Assembly (NCBI GenBank): GCA_000161775.1
Contig: GG704596.1
Span: forward strand, 685,825-749,824
Origin: Ruegeria lacuscaerulensis ITI-1157
Lineage (GTDB): Bacteria; Pseudomonadota; Alphaproteobacteria; Rhodobacterales; Rhodobacteraceae
Reading direction: 5' to 3'
DNA length: 64,000 nucleotides
The notes below the pieces were generated by a model. That model was not told the origin of the DNA. It did no database searches and saw only the letters and a program-made list of their open reading frames with translations. How positions within the stretch are numbered: the first letter of the stretch is position 1; every line of letters begins with the position of its first letter. Of the stretch, positions 27,864 to 37,218 are shown one piece after another. The position numbers were made by a program, and so were the translations under genes.

Positions 27864-28814
27864 TCACGCCAGCAGCGACACGACATAGGCCGCATAAAGA
27901 AACGTCAAGATGAAACCCCAAGTGCGGGTTATGTCACGCTTGAGAAACACGAAAGGGATCAGCAGAAGCGACGACGCCAGCATGACCCACAGGTCGAATC
28001 GCAGGAATTCGGGATCGACCGGGATGCGCCCGAACAGCGTGGCGATGCCGACGATGGCCAGCAGGTTGAACATGTTCGACCCAATCACGTTACCCAGCGC
28101 AACATCTGCCTGCCGGCGCAACGCCGCCATCACCGTCGTCGCCAGTTCCGGCAGGGATGTGCCGATCGCCACCAATGTCAAACCGATCACGGTTTCGCTG
28201 ACGCCATAGGTGCGGGCAATGACCGTGGCGTTGTCCACCAGCAGATGCGCCCCCATCGGCAGGCCGACCAACCCCAGGATCAGGAACATCGCCACCTTCC
28301 AATAGGGCATGTCCGGGTCGGCCTCTTCCAGAAGCTCAATCTCTTCCTGTGCGGCGCAGGCGTTGCGGTGGGCCCGCGCCTCGCGGAAGGCGTTCATCAG
28401 GATCAGGGCCAGCCCCGCCAGCAGGATCGCGCCGCTGAACAGGGTGAAGACCCCGCAAAAGGCCAGCCCGATGAACAGCACCGTGGCCAGGATCATGTAG
28501 ATGAAGTTCCTGCGCGTGTCGCATTCGCTGCTGTGGATGGTTGCCAACAGCGCCGGCAACCCGAGGACCAGCAGAATATTGGCCGTGTTCGAGCCCACGA
28601 CATTGCCCAGCGCGATGCCGGGCGCGTGTTCCTGCACCGCCTTGATCGCGATCAGCAATTCGGGCGCCGAGGTACCGAACGCCACGATCGTGAGGCTGAC
28701 GATCAGTGCCGGAACGCCCAGCCGCAGGCTGAGGTTCACCGCGCCACGCACCAGCGCGTCGCCCGCCAGCAAAAGGATCAGCAGACCAAGGCCAGAAAGC
28801 AGCCAAGCCGTCAT
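27864..28814 (-). CDS. Calcium/sodium antiporter (CaCA, YrbG-like)
   Basis: This is a 316-residue membrane antiporter with two inverted alpha repeats. Repeat 1 has FGTSAPELLIA and GNVVGSNTANILLVLG. Repeat 2 has IGTSLPELATT and GNVIGSNMFNLLAIVG. These acidic and Asn-containing motifs form the cation site. About ten helices are visible. It exports Ca2+ or another cation in exchange for Na+ or H+. Its start overlaps the stop of a 56-residue gene as ATGA. Confidence 0.9.
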   Translation of the reverse strand: MTAWLLSGLGLLILLLAGDALVRGAVNLSLRLGVPALIVSLTIVAFGTSAPELLIAIKAVQEHAPGIALGNVVGSNTANILLVLGLPALLATIHSSECDTRRNFIYMILATVLFIGLAFCGVFTLFSGAILLAGLALILMNAFREARAHRNACAAQEEIELLEEADPDMPYWKVAMFLILGLVGLPMGAHLLVDNATVIARTYGVSETVIGLTLVAIGTSLPELATTVMAALRRQADVALGNVIGSNMFNLLAIVGIATLFGRIPVDPEFLRFDLWVMLASSLLLIPFVFLKRDITRTWGFILTFLYAAYVVSLLA

Positions 28815-28981
28815 CCACGGCCTCCTTTTTCACAGGCACAGGGGCCCTTGCCTATACGGAATCGCCCGCAGCGCGGGCATTTGGCCGAGCTCAGACGTCT
28901 CTGACCGGGAAAGCGCAGCTTGCCGAACATCGCCAGCACGCCCATCGCGATCAGGAAAAGTGTGACGGCCTTGATGATCAT
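28811..28981 (-). CDS. 56-residue membrane protein with Cys-rich tail
   Basis: This is a tiny protein: one N-terminal helix (MIIKAVTLFLIAMGVLAMFG), a basic stretch, then CPRCGRFRIGKGPCAC, a zinc-ribbon-like four-cysteine motif. It starts one base after the S49 peptidase stop and overlaps the antiporter start by four bases, so it is part of a tight peptidase - small protein - antiporter run. Its function is unknown. Coding is supported by the couplings on both sides. Confidence 0.7.
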   Translation of the reverse strand: MIIKAVTLFLIAMGVLAMFGKLRFPGQRRLSSAKCPRCGRFRIGKGPCACEKGGRG

Positions 28982-28982
28982 G

Positions 28983-29780
28983 TCACATGCCGAAACGCGC
29001 GAAGGCCGCGCGCTCCTCGAGCATTGCCAGCGCGTCCTGGGCCATGTCCGCCCCGAACCGCGACCAGATCGGCTTGCGCAGGCCATAGCGGCGGAACCGG
29101 ACCTTGTCGCCGAACAGCTCCTGCATCTTGGGTTTCAGATGCGCGATACCGTCGATCAGGCCCAGATCCTGCGCGCGCCGCGCCAGCCAGACCTCGCCGG
29201 TGAACAGATCGGCTGTTTCGTCCAGCCGGTCGCCCCGGCGGGCTTTGACATGCGCGATGAAGTTTTGATGGATATCCTCGAGCAGCCCCCTCAGCCGCGC
29301 GACATCCTCGGGCTTTTCCGGGGCGAAAGGGTCCAGCATGGATTTCGACTGCCCCGCCGTATGCACGCGCCGCTCGATGCCCTGACGCGCGATGAAGACA
29401 TGCGCACCGAACCCCGAGGAAATCACCCCGATCGACCCCAGAACCGAGCTGTCGTCGGCCCAGATCCGGTCCGCCGAGGCCGCCAGCCAATAGCCGCCCG
29501 AGGCCGCCACGTCCTCGACGAAGGCATGCACGGGCACGTTCAGCTCGTCGGCGAGCCTGCGGATTCGCGCGCCGATCAGCGAGCTTTGCACCGGAGAGCC
29601 GCCGGGCGAGTTGATCTCGAGCGCGACGGCGGAGGGCTTGCCCTTACGGAACGCCTTTTCAAGAACCGGGGCAAGCGCGGTATCGCTCATCGAGGCGCGA
29701 CCGGCCATGCCGATGGCGCCCGACAGACGGACCACGGCAACGACGGGGTGCTTTTTCAGAAACGGCAGGCTGAGTTTCAT
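28983..29780 (-). CDS. S49 family peptidase (SppA/SohB-like)
   Basis: This is a 265-residue signal-peptide-peptidase-type Ser/Lys protease. The nucleophile region is DVAASGGYWLAASADRI near residue 108, and the general-base Lys lies in VHTAGQSKSMLDPF near 162. The start at 29780 (MKLSLPFLKKHPVVAVVRLS) gives a short N-terminus without a clear signal peptide. It probably degrades membrane-released peptides or acts in phage-shock-like membrane quality control. Confidence 0.88.
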   Translation of the reverse strand: MKLSLPFLKKHPVVAVVRLSGAIGMAGRASMSDTALAPVLEKAFRKGKPSAVALEINSPGGSPVQSSLIGARIRRLADELNVPVHAFVEDVAASGGYWLAASADRIWADDSSVLGSIGVISSGFGAHVFIARQGIERRVHTAGQSKSMLDPFAPEKPEDVARLRGLLEDIHQNFIAHVKARRGDRLDETADLFTGEVWLARRAQDLGLIDGIAHLKPKMQELFGDKVRFRRYGLRKPIWSRFGADMAQDALAMLEERAAFARFGM

Positions 29781-29882
29781 GGATGCCGATGTAGAGTGCA
29801 CCCAACCCGTAAACAAGGGACCGGAACCGGCGGAAACGCGACGTGACTGAAATTCGCGGCCGTGATCGGCAAAAATGCAACG

Positions 29883-30644
29883 CTAGCTGCGGATGCGCCA
29901 CCCGGTTTTGAAGATCCAGCCGATCACCGCAAGGCAGATGCCGGTAAAGGCAAGGATTGCCAGCAGACTAAGCAGGATGGGCACGTCAGACAGCCCGTAG
30001 AACGACCAGCGAAAGCCGGAAATCAAATAGACCACCGGGTTGAACAGCGAGATCGTCTGCCACACCGGCGGCAGCATCGAGATCGAGTAGAACGTGCCGC
30101 CCAGAAAGATCAGCGGCGTCACCACCAGCTGCGGCACCAGCGACATCTGCTCGAAATTGCTGGCCCAGATCCCGATGATGAAGCCCAGCAGCGAAAAGCT
30201 GAGGCAGGACAGGATCAGGAAAGCGGCCATCGCAAAGGGATGCTCGATGCGGATTTCCACGAAGAAGGTCGCCGTGACCAGGATCACCAACCCCACGAAC
30301 AGCGCCTTGGTCGCCGCCGCGCCGACATAGCCAATCACGATCTCGATGAAATTCACCGGGGCCGAGAGCAGTTCGTAGATCGTGCCAAGGAACTTGGGAA
30401 AATAGATGCCGAAGGACGCGTTCGAGATCGACAGCATCACCACCGACAGCATGATCAGCCCCGGCACGATGAAGGCGCCGTAGGACACGCCCTCGACCTG
30501 CTGGATACGGCTGCCGATGGCGGTGCCGAACACCACGAAATACAGCGAGGTCGACAGCACCGGCGACAGAAAGCTCTGCGCGAGGGTGCGGAAGAACCGG
30601 GCCATTTCGAACCGGTAGATGGCGGCGATGGCAGTCCAGTTCAT
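29883..30644 (-). CDS. ABC transporter permease (ABC-2 type)
   Basis: This is a 253-residue permease with six hydrophobic segments. The ABC-2 signature region [20 protein letters not shown] lies near residue 170. Its start overlaps the ATPase stop by four bases (ATGA), so the two form one exporter of the YadG/YadH type. The substrate is unknown. Confidence 0.9.
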   Translation of the reverse strand: MNWTAIAAIYRFEMARFFRTLAQSFLSPVLSTSLYFVVFGTAIGSRIQQVEGVSYGAFIVPGLIMLSVVMLSISNASFGIYFPKFLGTIYELLSAPVNFIEIVIGYVGAAATKALFVGLVILVTATFFVEIRIEHPFAMAAFLILSCLSFSLLGFIIGIWASNFEQMSLVPQLVVTPLIFLGGTFYSISMLPPVWQTISLFNPVVYLISGFRWSFYGLSDVPILLSLLAILAFTGICLAVIGWIFKTGWRIRS

Positions 30645-31570
30645 GCGGCGTCTCCGGACACGAGCGTGACGAAAATCTCCTCGAGGCTCGATTGCCGGGT
30701 CTGCACGTCGCGCAGGATCAGCCCGGCCTCGGCCACGTCGTTCAACAGGGTGGTGATGCCGGTGCGTTCGGCATTGGTGTCATAGGTATAGATCAGCGCA
30801 TCCCCCTGCCGGTTCAGAACCAGGTTGTGATGGGCCAGGCTGTCGGGAATGGACGGGATCGTGCAGGTCAGCATGACCTCGATCTGTTTCTTGCCCATCT
30901 GCGCCATCAGGGTCTTCTTGTCCTGGACCAGCAGCAGCTCGCCCTTGTCGATCACGCCCACGCGGTCGGCGATGGCCTCGGCCTCTTCGATGTAGTGGGT
31001 GGTCAAGATGATGGTGACGCCTGCGGCCTTCAACTCGTCGACGATGGCCCACATGTCCTTGCGCAGCTCGACATCGACCCCTGCGGTGGGTTCATCCAGA
31101 AACAGCACCCGCGGCTCGTGCGCCAGCGCCTTGGCGATCAGCACCCGCCGCTTCATGCCGCCCGACAATTCCTTGATCGCGTTCTTGCGCTTGTCCCACA
31201 ACGACAGCTTGCGCAGGATCTCCTCGATACGGGCGCTGTCATGGCCCAGGCCGAACAACCCGCGGGAAAAGCGCACGGTATTCCAGACCTTCTCGAACGG
31301 CTCCAGCGCGATTTCCTGCGGCACAAGGCCGATCATCCGCCGCGCGGCCCGGAAATCGGCCTGAATGTCGTGCCCGCCCACGGTGACGGTGCCCGATGTC
31401 GGCGTGGTGATCCCGCAGATGGTCGAGATCAGCGTGGTCTTGCCGGCGCCGTTGGGCCCCAGAAGAGCCAGTATCTCGCCCTGCCGGATATCCAGTGACA
31501 CGCCCTTGAGCGCCTCGAACCCATCGTCGTAGGTTTTGCGAAGATCCTTGATCGAAAGAATGGTCGTCAT
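30641..31570 (-). CDS. ABC transporter ATP-binding protein
   Basis: This is a 309-residue ATPase of the DrrA/CcmA/YadG class. Walker A is GPNGAGKTT (near residue 39), the signature is LSGGMKRRV, and Walker B is [14 protein letters not shown]-terminal domain of about 80 residues follows. The start at 31570 ([20 protein letters not shown]) follows GGAAGGA. It is coupled to the permease gene. Confidence 0.92.
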   Translation of the reverse strand: MTTILSIKDLRKTYDDGFEALKGVSLDIRQGEILALLGPNGAGKTTLISTICGITTPTSGTVTVGGHDIQADFRAARRMIGLVPQEIALEPFEKVWNTVRFSRGLFGLGHDSARIEEILRKLSLWDKRKNAIKELSGGMKRRVLIAKALAHEPRVLFLDEPTAGVDVELRKDMWAIVDELKAAGVTIILTTHYIEEAEAIADRVGVIDKGELLLVQDKKTLMAQMGKKQIEVMLTCTIPSIPDSLAHHNLVLNRQGDALIYTYDTNAERTGITTLLNDVAEAGLILRDVQTRQSSLEEIFVTLVSGDAA

Positions 31571-31660
31571 GCGTCCTTCCCGTTCCGGCGCAGACCCTAG
31601 CGCGCCCATCCCGCCCGGAACAGGCCAAATCCGCACAAGGGCATGCGCATCCGTGCAGAC

Positions 31661-32185
31661 CTAGTCGCGTCCGGTCAGGCGGCCCAGCCACCCTTTCTTT
31701 TCGGGCTCCGCCTCGGGGTCGGCACTCTCGTCAGGCTGGGCCGGACCTTCGAAATGCTCCTGCAGGTTGGCGAAGAACTGGTCGGCCATCTTCTTGGCAA
31801 AGCCGTCGATCAGGCGGCTGCCCAGTTGCGCCAGCTTGCCGCCGACCTTGGCCTCGACGTCATAGGACAGGACCGTCCCGCCATTTTCGCCGGGTGCGAA
31901 AGTCACGGTCGCGCTGCCCTTGGCAAAGCCCGCGGCCCCGCCCTTGCCTTCCCCCTCGATGGTCAGGCGCTGTCCCTCGACCATGTCCGACATGGTCACC
32001 GTCCCCTTGAACGTCGCTTTCACCGGGCCGACCTTCTGCACCACGGTGGCCTCGTACCCGTCGGTCGGATTGCCGGTGACCTCTTGCGCGCCGGGGACGC
32101 AGGCCTTCAGGACCTCGGGGTCCAGCAGGGCCGCATAGACATCCGCAGGTGCCGCCTGAATCTCGCGCGTGTCACTCATCTGCAT
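31661..32185 (-). CDS. CoxG-like SRPBCC protein
   Basis: This is a 174-residue SRPBCC-fold protein of the CO-dehydrogenase subunit G family. AAPADVYAALLDPEVLKACV and GYEATVVQKVGPVKATFKGT are typical. A C-terminal charged tail ends GWLGRLTGRD. CoxG helps membrane attachment or maturation of molybdenum hydroxylases, but no such enzyme genes are adjacent here. The start at 32185 (MQMSDTREIQAAPADVYAAL) is clear. Confidence 0.85.
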   Translation of the reverse strand: MQMSDTREIQAAPADVYAALLDPEVLKACVPGAQEVTGNPTDGYEATVVQKVGPVKATFKGTVTMSDMVEGQRLTIEGEGKGGAAGFAKGSATVTFAPGENGGTVLSYDVEAKVGGKLAQLGSRLIDGFAKKMADQFFANLQEHFEGPAQPDESADPEAEPEKKGWLGRLTGRD

Positions 32186-32258
32186 GGGGCACCCCTTTTC
32201 TGATCTTGCATGGTTCCCCAAAGACCTAGCCCCGAAAGACCGTGCCGTGCAACCACCA

Positions 32259-32784
32259 TCACGTGCGAACCGCGCCAGCCTCCGGTTTGCGGCAGCGGTT
32301 CGGACCGATCTGCACCTGCAAATCATCCAGCCGTTCCCGCACCAGTTCAAGGTGCAACAGCGCGGCGTTGCTGACCGGCAGACCCGGTCCAACGGCGCCG
32401 GGAAATGTGCCCGCTCCGCTGTTGATGCGCAGTCCCCGCCAGAACGCCAGGTTTCGTGGAATCCGCGCCTCAGCGCACGTCGGAAAAACGATTCGTTCAA
32501 ACAAGGCCGACCGTATCGCCTCGGCGCGGTTCGGGTCGATTTGCCCCCTTGCAACAACGCGGCATCGACTGCGCCGCTTTCGATCAAGCGCGCATGTGCC
32601 ACGGCCCCCCGGGTTCGAGAGTTACGAGCCGGGTGTCGTCAAGGCCCCTATAGCTTTGGGTCACTTGTTCACGGGCGCCTCCGGCCGGACCGGACGCCAT
32701 TCGCAAATCTCCCGGAAGGTGCAGGAACAGTGTGATGGCACCCAAGACCGCAACCGGAAACGCAGGGACAGCCAAACGGTGCAT
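32259..32784 (-). pseudogene. Secreted solute-binding-protein-like gene with two homopolymer frameshifts
   Basis: The frame opens at ATG 32784 with a signal-peptide-like start (MHRLAVPAFPVAVLGAITLF). It continues to DDTRLVTLEPGG, shifts at a six-base G/C tract (32605-32610) to AHARLIESGAVDAALLQGG, and shifts again at a five-base tract (32544-32548) to QIDPNRAEAIRSALFERIVF and GLRINSGAGTFPGAVGPGLP. It ends GAVRT at 32259. Adding one base at each tract restores a single frame of about 175 residues. The LVT-EPGG, ARL-ESG-VDAALLQGG and LRIN-GAG pattern suggests a truncated TAXI/TRAP-type binding protein. This is inferred from pattern only. Confidence 0.5.
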
Positions 32785-32902
32785 TCAAGCACACCGACAG
32801 TGTTCGCGTCACGGCAGTCACCGCCCCGACGCCACGTCCTTAAGACCGAGTGCTTGCATTCATGCGCCCAAGCCCGAAACATCCCATCAAGGGGGACTGC
32901 AC

Positions 32903-33997
32903 ATGCTCGACGGAATCCGTGTTGTCGAAATCGAGGGACTCGGCCCCGGCCCGTTCGCTGCCATGCTTCTGGCGGATCTGGGTGCCGATGTCATCACCAT
33001 TCACCGCAAGGGAGGCGCCGTAACTCAGGGCATGCCGGACCGATCCGTTCTGGACCGGGGCAAACGGTCGATCGCGCTCGATCTGAAAAACACCGATGAT
33101 CTCGAAACCGCCAGACAGCTGATCGCATCGGCCAACGCGCTGATCGAAGGCTTTCGCCCCGGCGTGATGGAAAAGCTGGGACTGGGCCCTGATACCTGCC
33201 ACCGCCTGAACCCGGCGCTGGTCTATGGCCGCATGACCGGCTGGGGGCAGGACAGCCCGCTGGCGCACACAGCCGGGCATGATCTGAACTACATCTCATT
33301 GTCCGGCGCCTTGTGGTACGCCTCGGCCCCGGGCGACGCGCCCCTGACCCCCGCGACATTGGTCGGCGACATCGGCGGTGGCGCGTTATATCTTGTCGCA
33401 GGGCTTCTGGCCGGGCTGCTGAACGCACGCGAGACAGGCAAAGGTACCGTGGTCGATGCAGCGATCTATGACGGCTCCGCACATATGATGAATTTGCTGA
33501 TGAGCCTGCGCCAGACCGGCAACCTGTCAGACAAGCGCGGCCACAGCCTGCTTGACGGTCCGCATTGGAGCCGCAGCTATGTGTGCGCCGATGGCGACCA
33601 TGTCACTGTGCAATGCCTCGAACCAAAATTCTACGCCGAATTTCTTGCCATTCTTGGCCTGTCGAAAGACCCCGAGTTTCAGAGTCAGCACGATCAGGAT
33701 CTGTGGCCCCGCCTCACCGGCCGCCTCACAGCCTTGTTCGCGTCCCAACCCCGCGATTACTGGGCAGACCTGTTCGAAGGAAGCGATGCATGTGTCGCCC
33801 CGGTTCTCAGCCCTGACGAAGCCGCCCGCCACCCGATGAACACGTCCCGCCGCGCCTGGCAACACGCGCATGGCGCCTTTCAGGCATCCGCTGCGCCGCG
33901 TTTCTCGACAACCGACTGGCACCCCAAGCCAAGCCCGTCGCGCGGCGAACACACTCAGGAAATCCTGAAAGAACTGAAAACGGACCAGAAGCCCTGA
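32903..33997 (+). CDS. CaiB/BaiF CoA-transferase family protein, alpha-methylacyl-CoA racemase-like
   Basis: This is a 364-residue family III CoA-transferase fold. Residues H126 and D156 fall exactly where the catalytic pair of mycobacterial alpha-methylacyl-CoA racemase lies (AGHDLNY and LVGDIGG), and E240 fits the third conserved acid. This favours racemase over transferase activity. The start at 32903 (MLDGIRVVEIEGLGPGPFAA) follows AAGGGGG. It would act on 2-methyl-branched acyl-CoAs. Confidence 0.88.
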   Translation: MLDGIRVVEIEGLGPGPFAAMLLADLGADVITIHRKGGAVTQGMPDRSVLDRGKRSIALDLKNTDDLETARQLIASANALIEGFRPGVMEKLGLGPDTCHRLNPALVYGRMTGWGQDSPLAHTAGHDLNYISLSGALWYASAPGDAPLTPATLVGDIGGGALYLVAGLLAGLLNARETGKGTVVDAAIYDGSAHMMNLLMSLRQTGNLSDKRGHSLLDGPHWSRSYVCADGDHVTVQCLEPKFYAEFLAILGLSKDPEFQSQHDQDLWPRLTGRLTALFASQPRDYWADLFEGSDACVAPVLSPDEAARHPMNTSRRAWQHAHGAFQASAAPRFSTTDWHPKPSPSRGEHTQEILKELKTDQKP

Positions 33998-34052
33998 TCC
34001 ACATCCTTCATCTGGCCTCAAATATCCCGGGGGTGAATTGGCCAACGGCCAA

Positions 34053-34070
34053 GAGGGGGCTGGCCCCCTC
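34053..34070. terminator. GC hairpin between CoA-transferase gene and hemE
   Basis: GAGGGGGC and GCCCCCTC pair across a two-base turn in the convergent gap between the racemase-like gene and hemE. A second GGCCAAC/GGCC pair precedes it. It is a likely bidirectional transcription end. Confidence 0.5.
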
Positions 34071-34079
34071 CCATGCACC

Positions 34080-35114
34080 TTACCCGCCGCGTACCGTGTC
34101 GATCATCAACTGAACATTGCCCGGGTCTGCATCTGGCGTGATGCCATGCCCCAGGTTGAAAATATGCGGCCCCTTCGAAAAGGCGCGCACGATGCGATGG
34201 GTCTCATCCACCAGCGCCTGGCCGCCTGTGACCATGTGCGACGAGGCCAGGTTGCCTTGCACGCAGCCATCCACCTGCACATGCTCGGCCGCCCATTCCG
34301 GCGCAACCGAGTTGTCCAGCGCCACGCAATCGACACCGGTGGCCTTCGCGAAACCGACGTAACCCTCACCTGCCTCACGCGGAAAACCGATGACCGGAAT
34401 ACCAGGGTGACGGTCCTTGAGCGCCCGGGTGATGATCCGGCACGGCTCGACCGCGTATTTGGTGAAAGCCTCACCCTTCAACGATCCGGCCCAGCTGTCG
34501 AAAATCTTGACCACCTCGGCCCCCGATTCGATCTGGGCCGACAGATATTCGATGGTTGCCGCCGTGATCCGGTCCAGCAACGCCTCGAACAGCGCAGTGT
34601 TTTCCTCGCGCAGGGCGTGGGCGGGGGCCTGATCGGGGGTGCCGCGCCCGGCGATCATGTAGGTCGCAACGGTCCACGGCGCACCGGCAAAGCCGATCAG
34701 CGTCGTCTCGGACGGCAATTCGCGCGACAGGATTCGCACGGTTTCATAGACCGGTGACAGGGTCTCGTGGATCGCATCAACGGGTTTCAAGGCGTCAAAA
34801 TCCGATTGCTGCGTGATCGTCGACAGCCGCGGCCCTTCGCCGGTGACGAACCAAAGATCGGCGCCCAGCGCCTGCGGCACCAGCAGGATGTCGGCAAACA
34901 GGATCGCGGCATCGAACCCATAGCGGCGGATCGGCTGCAGCGTCACCTCGGCCGCCAGATCGGGGGTGTAGCACAGCGACAGGAAATCGCCCGCCTGTTC
35001 CCGCGTCGCGCGGTATTCCGGCAGATAGCGTCCGGCCTGACGCATCATCCAGATCGGCGGCGTGTCCAGTACCTCGCCCGCCAGCGCCCGCAGCAGTTTC
35101 TTGTTCTCGGCCAT
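34080..35114 (-). CDS. hemE: Uroporphyrinogen decarboxylase
   Basis: This is a 344-residue HemE. The N-terminal [20 protein letters not shown] (near residue 18) holds the substrate-binding Arg residues, and [18 protein letters not shown] lies near residue 140. It removes four carboxyl groups from uroporphyrinogen III to give coproporphyrinogen III. The start at 35114 ([20 protein letters not shown]) is the family start. It is divergent from hemC, so two haem-pathway genes share a 106-base promoter region. Confidence 0.96.
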   Translation of the reverse strand: MAENKKLLRALAGEVLDTPPIWMMRQAGRYLPEYRATREQAGDFLSLCYTPDLAAEVTLQPIRRYGFDAAILFADILLVPQALGADLWFVTGEGPRLSTITQQSDFDALKPVDAIHETLSPVYETVRILSRELPSETTLIGFAGAPWTVATYMIAGRGTPDQAPAHALREENTALFEALLDRITAATIEYLSAQIESGAEVVKIFDSWAGSLKGEAFTKYAVEPCRIITRALKDRHPGIPVIGFPREAGEGYVGFAKATGVDCVALDNSVAPEWAAEHVQVDGCVQGNLASSHMVTGGQALVDETHRIVRAFSKGPHIFNLGHGITPDADPGNVQLMIDTVRGG

Positions 35115-35220
35115 GTCAGCCCCCACTATTCCGGTTTGCGCAACGGGTCCGCCTTCAGCGGCAAAATGTCAAGCGTGGCCCCCATTGTCAGGGCAATGTG
35201 ACGCGACTAAAGCTGTGCCC

Positions 35221-36183
35221 ATGACATTGACCCTGCCCACCCCCGCATCGCCGCTGAAGATCGGCACCCGTGGTTCGCCGCTGGCGCTGGCCCAAGCCCA
35301 TGAAACCCGTCAGCGGCTGTGCGATGCCTTCGATCTGCCGGAACAGGCGTTCGAGATCGTGGTGATCAAGACCACCGGCGACAACCGCGCCATGATCGAC
35401 GCGGACCGCCCGTTGAAAGAGATCGGCAACAAGGGCCTGTTCACTAAGGAAATCGAAGAGGCGATGCTGGGCGGGTACATCGACATCGCCGTGCACTCGA
35501 CCAAGGACATGCCCGTCGAACAGCCGCAGGGGCTGGTGTTGGACACGTTCCTCCCGCGCGAGGACGTGCGCGATGCCTTCATCTCGCCCCGCCTCAATTC
35601 GATCCATGACCTGCCCGAGGGTGCGGTCGTCGGCACCTCGTCGCTACGGCGGCGGGCACAATTGCTGTACCGCCGACCCGATCTGAACGTCGTCGAGTTC
35701 CGGGGCAACGTGCAGACCCGGCTGAAGAAGCTGGCTGATGGTGTGGCCGAATGCACGTTCCTGGCCATGGCCGGTCTCCGCCGCCTGAACATGCAGGACG
35801 TGCCCGCCACCGCGATCTCGCCGGACGACATGCTGCCGGCCATCGCGCAAGGCACGATCGGCATCGAACGCCGCGCAGATGACCACCGTGCCGCCGAGAT
35901 GCTGGAGGCCATCCACCACCCGGAAACCGCCCAACGCCTGGCGGCCGAACGCGCCCTGCTGGCCGCGCTGGATGGGTCCTGTGAAACGCCGATCGCCGGT
36001 TTGGCAGAAATCACGGATGGGCAGCTGCGCCTGCGTGGCGAAGTCCTCCGGCCGGATGGGTCCGAGTCGGTCGTTTCCGAACAGATGGGCGCCACGGAAG
36101 ACGCCACCGAGATGGGCCGCGCAATGGCCTCAGACCTGCTTCGCCAAGCAGGACCCGGCTTTTTTGAGTGGCGGAATTTGTAA
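35221..36183 (+). CDS. hemC: Porphobilinogen deaminase (hydroxymethylbilane synthase)
   Basis: This is a 320-residue HemC. KIGTRGSPLALAQAHE at the N-terminus, TTGDN near residue 57, HSTKDMPVE near 95, GTSSLRRRAQLL and FRGNVQTRLKKL are all present. The dipyrromethane-cofactor cysteine lies in LDGSCETPIAGL near residue 258. It polymerises four porphobilinogens. The ATG at 35221 is the family start. Confidence 0.96.
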   Translation: MTLTLPTPASPLKIGTRGSPLALAQAHETRQRLCDAFDLPEQAFEIVVIKTTGDNRAMIDADRPLKEIGNKGLFTKEIEEAMLGGYIDIAVHSTKDMPVEQPQGLVLDTFLPREDVRDAFISPRLNSIHDLPEGAVVGTSSLRRRAQLLYRRPDLNVVEFRGNVQTRLKKLADGVAECTFLAMAGLRRLNMQDVPATAISPDDMLPAIAQGTIGIERRADDHRAAEMLEAIHHPETAQRLAAERALLAALDGSCETPIAGLAEITDGQLRLRGEVLRPDGSESVVSEQMGATEDATEMGRAMASDLLRQAGPGFFEWRNL

Positions 36184-36352
36184 AAAATGTCTGCGAGTGT
36201 GAACTGCATCACTGTCGCAATGGTTGAAATGGGTCATTTATATGGCCATCCCGATTGGGGAAACGTACCAGTGTCGAATGTATCGAAAATTTAGTTGGGT
36301 TTTTTTGTAGATAGTATTCGAGGGGGCGATACTGGAGCTGCAGTCCGATCGA

Positions 36353-36389
36353 AAAAGGCCGCTGGCGTCAATGACGGTAGCGGCCTTTT
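36353..36389 (+). terminator. Bidirectional rho-independent terminator
   Basis: AAAAGGCCGCT (36353-36363) and AGCGGCCTTTT (36379-36389) form an 11-bp perfect stem with A- and T-rich flanks and a 15-base loop. It lies 170 bases beyond hemC and no closer gene is visible, so it may terminate hemC or be left from a lost gene. Confidence 0.75.
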
Positions 36390-36720
36390 GCTGACCGACT
36401 CGGAACACTGTTATGCGCCTCGCCTACACCATTGCCGCCCAACGTGTGGGAATCTATTGCCGACCGGACATCACAGGCCAAAATCAACAGTTTTGGCGGA
36501 GTCCCTGAATCTTTTGTTGCGAATACGAGGTGATCGAAGACAGAAGTCGGGCGAACGGTCGTTTGGAGATCGAACGGCAGAAAACTGATGCTCACTTTGA
36601 AATCTTCGGTCCACGTATTTTGTTGGATCACCAAGGCCGCGGATGCGCTTTGATGTTGTGACCGCCCCCGACGGCATCAATGTACCACGGTGGGTTTGTG
36701 TGGATCCACAAAGGACGGTC

Positions 36721-36820
36721 CTCTCGGCGATTGTCACTGCCGGGCTCGGCCTGGCGAAGAATGTTTTTCCAACTTACAGGGCCGATACGTCAGGCCAAGC
36801 GGTGCTGCGCCGGCGAGGTT
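36721..36820 (+). mobile_element. IS110-family transposase N-terminal remnant
   Basis: A plus-strand stretch reads GLGLAKNVFPTYRADTSGQA followed by VLRRR. This matches the N-terminal pattern of IS110 transposases (GLDLAKNVFQ..ADxxG..VLRR), but with the first catalytic Asp of the DEDD site replaced by Gly. The downstream frame is unrelated. It is a dead fragment. Confidence 0.55.
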
Positions 36821-37009
36821 GTGATCGCGATTCTGACGGCTTTTCTGGTCGCTTAGACAAAAAACAAGCTGACCAAATCTTGCCCATAGCCTGTGCCAAT
36901 CCATGCTATTTCGTGCGAATTCAAGGGTTTCGCGCAGTCGCGCAAAAATTTCTGATGAGGCAGGAATTGGCCTTGTATTTCCGTTGCTTGCGCGGCTATA
37001 CCCGTCGGC

Positions 37010-37099
37010 GGAGACGTGGCCGAGTGGTCGAAGGCGCTCCCCTGCTAAGGGAGTAGGCGGGAAACCGTCTCGAGGGTTCGAATCCCTTCGTCTCCGCCA
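37010..37099 (+). tRNA. tRNA-Ser (GCU)
   Basis: This is a 90-base class II tRNA. The acceptor arms are GGAGACG and CGTCTCC, followed by discriminator G and encoded CCA (37097-37099). The anticodon stem CTCCC/GGGAG encloses loop CTGCTAA with anticodon GCT. A long variable arm (TAGGCGGGAAACCGTCTC) and a GGTTCGAATCC T-arm follow. The 3' end is the attachment site of the neighbouring element. Confidence 0.95.
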
Positions 37100-37100
37100 C
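37085..37100 (+). repeat. attL-like direct repeat (tRNA-Ser 3' end)
   Basis: CCTTCGTCTCCGCCAC, the last 15 bases of tRNA-Ser plus one, recurs exactly in direct orientation at 49358-49373. Together with the integrase this marks one border of an integrative element that keeps the tRNA intact. Confidence 0.8.
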
Positions 37101-37218
37101 AACATCAATTTAAGCCATTGAAAATAATGCAATATTTTAGATGGCGAAAAAATCATCCCCCAATACACCCCCCAGAGCTTCGCATATCAAATCATAAGAA
37201 TCTATTGCAGGTTATTGT

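Larger units (their letters stand above)
36184..37009. other. Gene-poor region between hemC and tRNA-Ser
   Basis: These 826 bases have mixed base composition and hold no intact gene. They contain a strong terminator (36353-36389) and a short piece of IS110-type transposase (36721-36820). Minor open frames on both strands look like chance or decay. The region is probably a scar of earlier insertions next to the tRNA integration site. Confidence 0.5.

Noticed and set aside
27039-28904. 621-residue open frame antisense to the SDR and antiporter genes
   Set aside because: It spans two well-supported genes on the other strand and has no motif.
31661-32602. Extended 313-residue version of the CoxG-like protein
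   Set aside because: The added N-terminus is non-conserved and overlaps the broken binding-protein gene; the domain starts cleanly at 32185.
36734-37168. Open frame antisense to tRNA-Ser
   Set aside because: Its RRRRDSNPRDGFPPTP stretch is just the reverse translation of the tRNA, a common false gene.
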